Below are positions 26,328-34,126 of a stretch of DNA of 64,000 bases, in pieces. The stretch covers positions 67,098 to 131,097 of the forward strand of contig NZ_CP084562.1 of NCBI RefSeq assembly GCF_021789315.1. The letters are read 5' to 3'. Origin of the DNA: Arthrobacter sp. FW305-BF8. GTDB lineage: Bacteria; Actinomycetota; Actinomycetes; Actinomycetales; Micrococcaceae. Below the pieces are notes generated by a model. It saw nothing but the letters and a program-made list of their open reading frames with translations. It ran no database searches and was not told the DNA's origin. The position numbers and the translations under genes were made by a program. The number at the start of each line of letters is the position of its first letter. Positions within the stretch are counted from its first letter, which is position 1.

Positions 26328-27408
26328 AGCCGGGCTGTTGCTTCTGGTGCCGGCGCTTCCGATCCTCATCGTGGCGTGCCTGCTGCTGATCGCCGTTCTC
26401 TCCGTCGGCGGCGGGACGGCCCCCGCGCAGGCTGCCTGCACCAGTGTCAACGGCAAGGCCTTCAATCAGGTGGAGATCCCCCACGGCTGGGGCGGGGCCG
26501 TGGCCGCGGCGGCGAAGACCGCCGGTGTGCCGGCCTCCGTGCTCGCCTCGCAGCTGGAAGCCGAAAGCGGCTGGAACCCGAACGCCAAATCCCCGGTGGG
26601 AGCCGCGGGCCTGGCCCAATTCATGCCCGGCACCTGGGCATCGTACGGCGACGGGGGTGACATCCTGAATCCCGTCCATGCCATCGCCGCCCAGGGCCGC
26701 TACATGGCCGCCCTCATCAAGCAGTTGCTCCCGGTGGCCAGGAGCAGCGGGCAGGACATCGTCCGTCTCGCCCTTGCCGGGTACAACGCAGGTCCCGGCG
26801 CGGTTGAGGCGGCGAAAGGGATCCCGGCCTTTGCCGAGACCCGCGACTATGTGGACAAGATCATGCGCACTGCCCAGGAGAAGTACGGCGCTTCGTGCCC
26901 GGCCAGCGGCAACGTCGAGGTCGGCGCGCTGACCGGCAAATGGTCCAGGCCGCTGCCCGGCTCCACGTTCACCTCCGGGTACGGGCCACGCCCCACCCCC
27001 GCGGGGACGTTGAACATCGGCGGGAACTTCCACTACGGGATCGACTTCGCCACACCCGGCACCGCCGGGACGGTCGTGGCCGTGATGGACATGAAGATCG
27101 TCATCGCCCATGAGCTGCAGTCCAGCAGCGGCACCTGGGTCGCCGGGGTGAGCCTGGACGGCAAACTCACCGCCACCTACTCCCACATGGAAGCCGGATC
27201 CCTGCGCGTGAAGGAAGGCGACACGGTCTCCGCCGGCACCCCGCTCGGCACCGAAGGAGCCACCGGCAACGTCACTGGCAGGCACCTGCACTTCGAAATG
27301 TACCAAGGCGCCCCGAAAGATCCACGCCTCGGCGCCGTGGACCCCAAACTCGGCGAAGTGAAACCCATTGACCCGACCCCCATTCTGAAAGGCAAAGGCG
27401 TCCTATGA
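26320..27408 (+). CDS. Secreted SLT transglycosylase-M23 peptidase fusion (VirB1-like)
   Basis: A 362-residue cell-wall hydrolase. Signal or anchor helix at residues 7-30. Lytic transglycosylase domain about 50-190 with ASQLEAESGWNPNAKS (catalytic Glu), GAAGLAQFMPGTW and LALAGYNAGPGAV motifs. M23/LytM domain about 205-345 with HYGIDFATPG (His and Asp zinc ligands) and GRHLHFEMY (HxH motif). One enzyme would cut both glycan and peptide to open the wall for the transfer channel, the VirB1 job in a Gram-positive host. Overlaps the DUF4913 gene upstream and the lipoprotein gene downstream. Confidence 0.92.
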   Translation: MRKAGLLLLVPALPILIVACLLLIAVLSVGGGTAPAQAACTSVNGKAFNQVEIPHGWGGAVAAAAKTAGVPASVLASQLEAESGWNPNAKSPVGAAGLAQFMPGTWASYGDGGDILNPVHAIAAQGRYMAALIKQLLPVARSSGQDIVRLALAGYNAGPGAVEAAKGIPAFAETRDYVDKIMRTAQEKYGASCPASGNVEVGALTGKWSRPLPGSTFTSGYGPRPTPAGTLNIGGNFHYGIDFATPGTAGTVVAVMDMKIVIAHELQSSSGTWVAGVSLDGKLTATYSHMEAGSLRVKEGDTVSAGTPLGTEGATGNVTGRHLHFEMYQGAPKDPRLGAVDPKLGEVKPIDPTPILKGKGVL

Positions 27409-27992
27409 GGCCCACCAAGATCATCGCCGCTGTCCTTCTGGCAGCAGTCCTGCCACTGACCGGCTGCGGACAGGGCGCAACCGGCAGACAACCTGCCCCC
27501 GCCCCGTCCGTCACGGCGACACCGAAGCCGGCGCCGTTCGACGCGACCGTGAAGCATCTGCTTGAGGTGGATCGCGCCAACCCCGACAAGGTCGCGACCG
27601 CGTTCGCCACCCTGGTCACGAGCTGGGACGTCGCCAAAGACCGGACGGAAACCGCCGCCGCGGTCCGCGCCCGCCCGCTGATGACTCCGGCGCTGGCGGC
27701 CCGCACCGTCGAACCGCAACGCAACGCCTCCCAGGCCCTGTGGCTGGAACTCGCACCCCTCGGGGCATTCTCCGCACCGGCCATCGGGCCCGGTGTACCA
27801 GTCGACGGCGACGAAGGAACCGACACCGAAACCACCGCCTACCGGAACTTCACAGCCACCTGGACCTGGCGCGACGTCGACGGCAAACACCTCAAGGCCG
27901 ATGAGCGGAAACGGAACATCTTCCTGGTCCTGACCAAGGCCAAGGGGGCATGGTCCGTGGCCGACTACGTCACCGAAGATCTCCCCGCCTAA
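27405..27992 (+). CDS. Lipoprotein, last gene of the transfer operon
   Basis: A 195-residue protein with a lipoprotein signal peptide: basic start, hydrophobic core, then the lipobox LTGC with Cys at residue 21. A Pro/Ala/Thr linker (to about 45) leads to a domain ending in strands FTATWTWRDVDGK and NIFLVLTKAKGAWSVADYV, again suggestive of an NTF2-like fold. ATGA overlap with the wall hydrolase. Probably an extracellular component of the transfer apparatus. Confidence 0.75.
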   Translation: MRPTKIIAAVLLAAVLPLTGCGQGATGRQPAPAPSVTATPKPAPFDATVKHLLEVDRANPDKVATAFATLVTSWDVAKDRTETAAAVRARPLMTPALAARTVEPQRNASQALWLELAPLGAFSAPAIGPGVPVDGDEGTDTETTAYRNFTATWTWRDVDGKHLKADERKRNIFLVLTKAKGAWSVADYVTEDLPA

Positions 27993-28027
27993 CGAGAGGC
28001 CCTCAGCATGAGGCTGCCCATAGTCCC

Positions 28028-28066
28028 GGAGGGCCGGCAACCATCCCACCTTCTTGCCGGTCCTCC
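28028..28066. terminator. Terminator between convergent genes
   Basis: Arms 28028-28040 and 28054-28066 form a 13-bp stem with one wobble pair and a 13-base loop, 36 bp after the transfer operon and 45 bp before the end of the minus-strand gene. It lies where the transfer operon should end. No T-tract, so rho-independent termination is not certain. Confidence 0.6.
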
Positions 28067-28110
28067 GTTCCCTCCCGTAGTTGGGGGAGGGGGAGAGGCC
28101 ATCGTCCTGG

Positions 28111-29274
28111 CTATCGCTGATAACCGGGACGGTGGCTTCTTTGTTGGTCCGGTCGTTCGGCGGCGAGAGTACTTGCCTCTTCAGCAGCACGCTGTTGGCG
28201 CAGCTGAGCCAAGGCGGCTTTGACCTTGCCTGCCCCCTGCGGGTGCATGATCGCCTCAGCTGCCCGGGTGATAGCGTCCTCGGTGCGCGGCCGCGGCTGC
28301 CGATCCGGTTCCCGGGCCTGTCTCAGGTAGGCGTTGGCCGCTGCCACCAGCCGGCGGGGTTCGTTGGTGGCCACGGCCAGCGTCACTTCCTGGTCAACGT
28401 TCTTCCCGGCGGTCGCAGCGAGGCGTCGGATCCGGGCCAGCGCTTCGCTTTCGGACCCGTCGAACACTAGACTTGAGGGCGAAGCAACAGCGGGCCCTCT
28501 GCCCCGGTCACGGCCGGATTCATGGGAGACAGTCTGTTGGACCCCCGGACTTGGCTGAGGCAGATGGGGGTTGCTTCTTTTAACGGACACATCCGCGCCG
28601 TCCACGTGCAGCACTGTCGAGATGCCCTGCAGCGGTTCGAACCACTGCCGGTCCCCGACGGCAAGATTACGCCTAAAAGCCCACACGCTCAGATCGGCCG
28701 CCCACAACAACGGTTACTTGCCCGGCGAGGTGTGGTGAACGTGCACGGCACGGTCGATACTGCCGGCGGACCGTAGCTGCCTGATCACGCGGGCGTCGTC
28801 GGCGTCTCCGCCCGGATGTACGTTGGCGTTCCGGGACTCGACCACCAGGAGCCGTACCGCGTTCTCGCTTGCACCGCGGGTCAGTTCCTTCGTTAGGGCT
28901 CCGAGGCATTCATGCCGCGCGGTTTTCATGCCGGGATCGTCCCGCCGGATCTGGGTCTGGACCGTGACGATGTTGAACTCTGCAGCCCCAGCAATGTAAT
29001 CGATCATTTTCTTGATGACCCGCTTGCCGGCGGGCGTGCGGTAGGCGTCAGTGGTGTGCCAGTACCGGCTGCCCGGAATGTCCATCAACACGTCACGCAC
29101 CAGCGCGCCCTGGTCACGGCCCACGATGACGGCTGTCATCGAATAAAAGGGCCGCTCATCCGAATTCAGCGGCTCTCGGTAGGACTCATCAATGAACGCC
29201 ACCGGCCCCGCAGTCGTCCGGTACAACTCAGCCAACGGCCTGTCCGTAAGGCCGAAACCATGCATTCCCCCCAC
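28111..29274 (-). pseudogene. DUF3800-like gene interrupted by an in-frame stop
   Basis: The upstream part (28714-29274, 186 residues) has a DUF3800-type start with VAFIDESY near residues 25-32, FYSMTAVIVGRDQG and a run of conserved-looking strands. It ends at a TAA at 28714-28716. Translation after this stop in the same frame continues the domain without a break (PLLWAADLSVWAFRRNL is the expected end of the family), through residues counted from 28710, then a variable tail to 28111. So this is one gene of about 387 codons with a nonsense mutation, not two genes. DUF3800 proteins have an RNase H-like fold with an unproven nuclease role and are frequent in defence and mobile regions. Confidence 0.75.
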
Positions 29275-29585
29275 GGGCCCTGCCTTCTCTATCGGAAGCC
29301 TAAAGCCTATCGGGGTGCGCTAACGACTAGATATCGCTAATCAACGGCTGGGGCCTGAGTCCACGGCGGAGAGTCGCCACAAGCCACTAACTCGTATGGC
29401 ATGTGGGCAGGGACAATGTCTAGCTGTCCACGACACCGGCGTCGATGACAGCTGTGTGCACAACCGGCGTCGCCTTGGAACTTAGAATGTCACCCGAGAG
29501 CAACAGACCTTTTTAGCGGACGCGCCACGGCGGCTCTGCAACCAATGAAAGCTGCTCCGCCCAACGCCGTCGCGATGCCCACGTC
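29275..29585. other. Gene-free stretch before the SIR2-HerA pair
   Basis: About 310 bp, AT-richer than the surrounding plasmid core. No gene seen; it must hold the promoter for the defence operon and possibly that of the minus-strand DUF3800-like gene. Confidence 0.5.
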
Positions 29586-30929
29586 TTGCGGCTTGAAACT
29601 TTTCCTGGGGGACCTTTGACTGCTGAACCTATTGCCCGTCCGCTCACCTTCCTCAAAGGTGGTATTCATTACAGGGCGGGTGAACATGATGCTGCGCGGC
29701 GTTCGCCCTTTGAGATTGCTAAGAATGACTTCAACGAGGTGCTCTCATCGAAGAATCTAACGTTCCTCTTAGGCTCTGGGTGCTCGTCTCATGCTCCGAA
29801 TCGGAATGACGAGCATGGCATTCCTACGATGGCTCCACTGGCTCAAGGCATCTTGGCCGAAACCAACAGATCGGTGGCTGCTCGATACGGCCTCACGGAC
29901 GTCGTCAGGAACCAGTTGGCCGACGACCTTGGGATAGACCTAAACGATGAGGATTACGCGTGGAATCTTGAACGTCTCATGGAGGTGTTGTTTGGGTTTC
30001 AGTTCGCTCTGGCGAAAACGAGCAACAGCGCGTTATCCGATGCGAAAGTCTCGCTAGACATTGCGATTGAGGCGATCAAGAGATACGTCTTTGATGCGTG
30101 CAAGTCAGGGCAGGATGGACCCTCCGCAGAAACCGTCGTCTCCTTCTACCAGATCTTTTACCGGAAGCTCTCGCAGAGGTCTCGTTCTCTGCCTCGCCCT
30201 ACCATCGCGACGACAAATTACGATCTCTTCAACGAGATCGCAATGGATCGCGCCGGCGTCCCTTATATCAATGGTTTTCTTGGCTCCGTAGAGAAACGGT
30301 TCAACCCCGCGTCATTTCGCTACACAATCGCGCAGCGACTTGATCTGACCTCCCAACGCTGGACCTCGCTCGACAACCTCGTCTACTTCCTGAAGCTCCA
30401 TGGCTCTCTTAACTGGCATTCAGTGGAGAAAGGGCTCTTCCCCGTGGCTGAGCGGCCGCTAAGCGAGAGTGGAGACGGCAAAGCCATGCTGATCTACCCA
30501 ACGCCAGCAAAACAAAACGCAAGCTTCGCGGCTCCCTATTCGGACATGTTCCGGGAGTTCCAAACCAAGGTGGTACAGGAGCAAAGTGCCCTGGTGACTC
30601 TCGGCTACGGCTTCGGCGATGAGCACGTCAACAACATCATCTACCAGGCGCTCACTATCCCGACCTTTAGGCTCGTGATCTTCGCCAAACCTGAGTTCGG
30701 TACTGAAACGTCGAATGAGCACGTAAGGAAGCTTCAGGATCTGAACGATCCACGCATCTGGGTGATTGGGACCGAGGACTCAAACTCGACGTGGAAAGCA
30801 CATTACTTCAACCAGTTCGTCGCAGACATCATGCCTTCGGGTGACAACGATCCCGCCGAGAAGGCCATCGGCAACGTGATGGACCTCTTCGCTTCCTTCC
30901 AAAAGGGTGGCAACGATGGCGACAACTGA
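29586..30929 (+). CDS. SIR2-domain protein of a SIR2-HerA antiphage system
   Basis: A 447-residue protein with a SIR2-like NAD-binding domain: LTFLLGSGCSSHAPN near residues 58-72 (nucleotide loop), PTIATTNYD near 202-210 and LKLHGSLNW near 267-275 (catalytic His). In known SIR2-HerA systems such proteins assemble on a HerA hexamer and deplete NAD+ or cut DNA during infection. No ATG is near the N-terminus; TTG at 29586 opens the frame and a TTG at 29616 behind GGGGGA is the alternative. It overlaps the herA-like gene by 14 bases. Codon use is less GC-biased than in the transfer operon, suggesting separate acquisition. Confidence 0.88.
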   Translation: MRLETFPGGPLTAEPIARPLTFLKGGIHYRAGEHDAARRSPFEIAKNDFNEVLSSKNLTFLLGSGCSSHAPNRNDEHGIPTMAPLAQGILAETNRSVAARYGLTDVVRNQLADDLGIDLNDEDYAWNLERLMEVLFGFQFALAKTSNSALSDAKVSLDIAIEAIKRYVFDACKSGQDGPSAETVVSFYQIFYRKLSQRSRSLPRPTIATTNYDLFNEIAMDRAGVPYINGFLGSVEKRFNPASFRYTIAQRLDLTSQRWTSLDNLVYFLKLHGSLNWHSVEKGLFPVAERPLSESGDGKAMLIYPTPAKQNASFAAPYSDMFREFQTKVVQEQSALVTLGYGFGDEHVNNIIYQALTIPTFRLVIFAKPEFGTETSNEHVRKLQDLNDPRIWVIGTEDSNSTWKAHYFNQFVADIMPSGDNDPAEKAIGNVMDLFASFQKGGNDGDN

Positions 30930-32913
30930 TGCACGCCGAAGGCGACTTGGGACGATAGTCGACGTGAACGCCGAGCGGTTCAGGGTGGAGATGACCGAGG
31001 CTGCCGACGGATATACACTGGTCGGCTTCGATGACCAGCATTACGTGGCGCGCATCGGTTCCCTTGTCCTGATTCCGCTAACAAACCTTTACGTGGTTGC
31101 CGAAGTAACTGGGCTCCAGGAGCGTCCTGACGCTGGCCCGGTTTCCAGTGCCTCGAAGTCGATGGAAGACATTACCCAAGTCTCATCACGCCAGCTTTCC
31201 CTCACGCCTCTTGGCAGCCTTCCGTTCGATGAGACCGAAAATTTCTCCTTCGGCGTTTCGGAGTTCCCTCCTCTATATGCGGATGTCCTGCACGTCGAAA
31301 ACCGCGACCTCGACCGAATTCTCAATGTGGCCAACCAGGAAATCGCGATTCCGGATTCTCCCCACGCGACGAAGCTTAGAAGCCTCACGATTGGTACCTC
31401 GGTCGTGTTCAACGACTACGAGGTCAAGATCCGGATCAATGAGTTCTTCGGTGCCCACTCGGCCATCCTTGGCAACACAGGCAGTGGAAAGTCATGCACT
31501 ATTGCCAGCCTCTTGCAGGCATCCTTAGGTAAAGCGACTCAGGCTCCAGCAGGCGGAAGCACTTTCATCCTGTTCGATACCAACGGCGAATACCGCCGGG
31601 CTTTGTCAGAGCTACCCGATCCGATCCACCGCACATATGCTCGAATTTCCCACCGACAAGCAGCGCCACTCGACCCGACCGATCAATTCAGCGAAAGAGA
31701 AGAGTCACAGGAGTTCCAGCTCCCGCATTGGCTCCTCACCCCCGAGGAGTGGGAGCTCCTACTTCAGACGAGTGATCGTGTACAACGCCCGGTGCTTCGC
31801 AACGCTCTGGGACTGACCTCGTTGTTTGCTGAAGACTCAGCTGGGGACTTAAAGGATCTCAAGAACCACATTTTGGCTTCCTGCCTCCAACATCTGCTGC
31901 GTGACACTGAGAATCACACCTCAGCCAAACACCGCATGCGCTCCCTCCTGAACGTGTACGGATCGGATGAGATTTCCGTTCACGGTGTTCTGCATAACAG
32001 GCAAGTCCGCTACGGTCTTTTTGACGATCGGGACATCGCAGATATTGAGAGCACGCTGAAGTCGTTCATACTGCATGATGCGGAGATACCGGGGTACAGG
32101 CAACATCCTTTCAAGTTCTCAGACCTTGAAACTGCTCTTGACATGGCGATCCTCTACGAAGAGAGCCATGGAAACAGCCGAGTCCGCGATTACTGCTCAA
32201 CACTTCTCACCCGCGTCAAAGCTCTGCAGTCGCGCGACGAATTTGAGTTCCTGCGGGCTGATCCGGGCCAGGACCTGATTAGCGATTCTCATGACAGTTT
32301 CGTTGACAATATTCTCGGCATCGGCCGGAACGGAACTCAGCTGATCAAGTGCGCTCAGGTATTCATCCTTGATCTCAGCACCGTAGACGACGAGGTGGTA
32401 GAGGTTGTGTCTTCCGTCGTCACCAGGCTCGTGTTCGACCGTCTCCGACGAAGCAGGATTAGAAACGCTTACCCCGTGAATCTAGTTCTCGAAGAAGCAC
32501 ATCGATATGTCCCCAGCCAGCCGGCCTCTGCAAGTACTCTCGAAGCTACGAAAATTTTCGAGCGTGTGGCCAAGGAGGGGAGGAAATATGGGCTCTTCCT
32601 CATCCTTTCTTCGCAGCGACCGAGCGAACTGTCTGGAACCGTCCTGTCCCAGTGCTCGAACTACATGATCCACCGCATTCAGAATCCTGAAGATCTTCAC
32701 CACATACGCCGGATGACTCCGTTCATATCGGAATCGGTACTGAACCGGCTGGCCTCCCTGCCGAAGCAACACGCACTGGTGTTCGGAACGTCGGTTAGTA
32801 TCCCGACTACATGCAAGATCCGAACTGCTTCTCCGCTTCCACATAGTGATGACGCGGATGTAAGCACCTACTGGTACAGATCGCCAGGCGAAGTGGGTGC
32901 TCTGCCTGTTTAG
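30916..32913 (+). CDS. HerA-family helicase/translocase of a SIR2-HerA system
   Basis: A 665-residue HerA-type hexameric AAA+ ATPase. HAS-barrel region at residues 1-75; Walker A GNTGSGKSCT near 186-195; FILFDTNGEYRRAL next (DUF87/HerA-type); Walker B and neighbourhood LVLEEAHRYVPSQ near 525-537; LFLILSSQRPSELSGTVLSQ near 555-574 (sensor and arginine finger region). The ATG at 30916 has GGGTGG five bases upstream; a GTG at 30907 is the alternative. Fused in operon to the SIR2 gene. The pair forms a complete two-gene antiphage system. Confidence 0.92.
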   Translation: MATTDARRRRLGTIVDVNAERFRVEMTEAADGYTLVGFDDQHYVARIGSLVLIPLTNLYVVAEVTGLQERPDAGPVSSASKSMEDITQVSSRQLSLTPLGSLPFDETENFSFGVSEFPPLYADVLHVENRDLDRILNVANQEIAIPDSPHATKLRSLTIGTSVVFNDYEVKIRINEFFGAHSAILGNTGSGKSCTIASLLQASLGKATQAPAGGSTFILFDTNGEYRRALSELPDPIHRTYARISHRQAAPLDPTDQFSEREESQEFQLPHWLLTPEEWELLLQTSDRVQRPVLRNALGLTSLFAEDSAGDLKDLKNHILASCLQHLLRDTENHTSAKHRMRSLLNVYGSDEISVHGVLHNRQVRYGLFDDRDIADIESTLKSFILHDAEIPGYRQHPFKFSDLETALDMAILYEESHGNSRVRDYCSTLLTRVKALQSRDEFEFLRADPGQDLISDSHDSFVDNILGIGRNGTQLIKCAQVFILDLSTVDDEVVEVVSSVVTRLVFDRLRRSRIRNAYPVNLVLEEAHRYVPSQPASASTLEATKIFERVAKEGRKYGLFLILSSQRPSELSGTVLSQCSNYMIHRIQNPEDLHHIRRMTPFISESVLNRLASLPKQHALVFGTSVSIPTTCKIRTASPLPHSDDADVSTYWYRSPGEVGALPV

Positions 32914-33024
32914 GTGAGGCCGGCCCTCTGCAAGGTCAGGGCGGCAGAAAGATGATTTCCTTTACAGTGGGGCGGCGAGTTCAGGCGGTGAGTGCAACAC
33001 CCTGACTTCTGTGGGGTGTCGTCG

Positions 33025-33170
33025 ATGGGCAGACCGTGGTCGCCGTTGAGTGTTCGTTTAGCGTTCGGGGAGGGGCTGGATGCCAGGCTGTCAGTAGCCG
33101 CAACGGCGCGGGCCGCCGGGGTGTCGCGTCCGACCGCGTACCGGTGGTTGAGCGACCATCAGAAGGTGTT
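33025..33170 (+). pseudogene. Transposase N-terminal fragment (IS30-like)
   Basis: From ATG 33025 the frame encodes MGRPWSPLSVRLAFGEGLD, then a helix-turn-helix VAATARAAGVSRPTAYRWL typical of the start of IS30-type transposases. Resemblance ends after about 45 residues; the rest of the open frame to 33303 does not continue the domain. Remnant of an insertion sequence; I see no matching terminal repeats. Confidence 0.6.
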
Positions 33171-33533
33171 GCCATCGGCGGTTGTTTCATCAGCTGATCA
33201 TAGTGAGCCCATGCAGCGTCCTTTGGAGTGGCGCCCCGTGACTTTCGTGGTCGTTTCATCTCTGCCAATTGCAACTCCTAAACAAGCTCAGGTGTCGCAA
33301 TGACCGCTAGACACCAAGGCCCACGAAATGACTCACTTTTCAACCGGCGCTGCACACGTTACATATGCGACGAATCGAAGCAGCCCGTGCCGAAGCGGTT
33401 AGGTGGTCCGGCTGTGCTGGTGACTTTTTACCCGGGTCCACAGTGAACGTGAAGTCCAACCAAGGCGTAGTCCTGCACCCGTTAGTCTATTCAGGAGAGC
33501 ACCAAACGGGTGCCCACTGTCATTGAGGATGTC

Positions 33534-34043
33534 ATGAACGACCAGAATTCCTTTGAGGCGATGCTTGCCATTATTTCCGCCGTTCGTGACGCTCGCACCC
33601 GTCCTCCTGTGGTGGCGACGGTGGAGAACACCCGCAGCGGAGGCGATCGAATCGTGGCAAAGGCGCAAGTTAATTTCAACGACCGGATCTGGTCCCTCAC
33701 TGACGAAAATGGGGCGTCCGCATTTCACCCGGAAAGCGGCTGGACCATCAGCCACAGCGACGGAGCCGTTGAGAATGTACCCAGAGAGCGGGATGACTGG
33801 ATGCCACCGGAGATGCTCCTGTTTTTCCCCCTCTCCCTCCCCATTTGGGGTGGACAGATGGACGGCTGGAGGGTCATCGACGCAGCAGTCTCCGGAGGGG
33901 AGGCGCATCTACGCTTCCAGCACAAAGACGATGCTGAACTTTTCGGCCAGGCAACCATCGACCTCCAGTGGGGGGTTGCGATGGAGTTCACGTTGCCATG
34001 GGAGCGGACAACGCTTCAGGACATCAAGAGTTCCTGGGAATAG
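33534..34043 (+). CDS. Hypothetical protein
   Basis: A 169-residue protein from the ATG at 33534 (GAGG seven bases upstream); an upstream GTG at 33510 has no ribosome binding site. Predicted soluble, beta-rich, with several Trp residues and an ALRFQHKDDAELFG-like strand pair near the end. No signal peptide or TM helix. No family recognised. It is a single gene ending in a strong terminator shared with the convergent secreted-protein gene. Confidence 0.65.
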   Translation: MNDQNSFEAMLAIISAVRDARTRPPVVATVENTRSGGDRIVAKAQVNFNDRIWSLTDENGASAFHPESGWTISHSDGAVENVPRERDDWMPPEMLLFFPLSLPIWGGQMDGWRVIDAAVSGGEAHLRFQHKDDAELFGQATIDLQWGVAMEFTLPWERTTLQDIKSSWE

Positions 34044-34053
34044 CTCCGCAAAA

Positions 34054-34099
34054 GAGCGTCGGGGTGTGGGATCCACAACTGGATGACACCCCGACGCTC
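34054..34099. terminator. Bidirectional terminator between convergent genes
   Basis: Perfect 14-bp stem, 34054-34067 with 34086-34099, and an 18-base loop. It lies 10 bp after the plus-strand gene and 27 bp before the end of the minus-strand gene; A-rich before and T-rich after on the plus strand (CTTCTTGTCC). Confidence 0.8.
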
Positions 34100-34126
34100 C
34101 TTCTTGTCCTGGCAAAGCCTAATCAG

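Noticed and set aside
28111..28710. Separate 199-residue gene starting at TTG 28710
   Set aside because: It is the in-frame continuation of the DUF3800-like gene after a single stop codon, with the end of the conserved domain at its start.
32981..33274. Minus-strand frame beginning MQLAEMKRPRKSRGATPK
   Set aside because: It looks partly natural at its start but overlaps the IS30-like remnant, and there is no continuation or ribosome binding site. It may be a fragment but cannot be supported.
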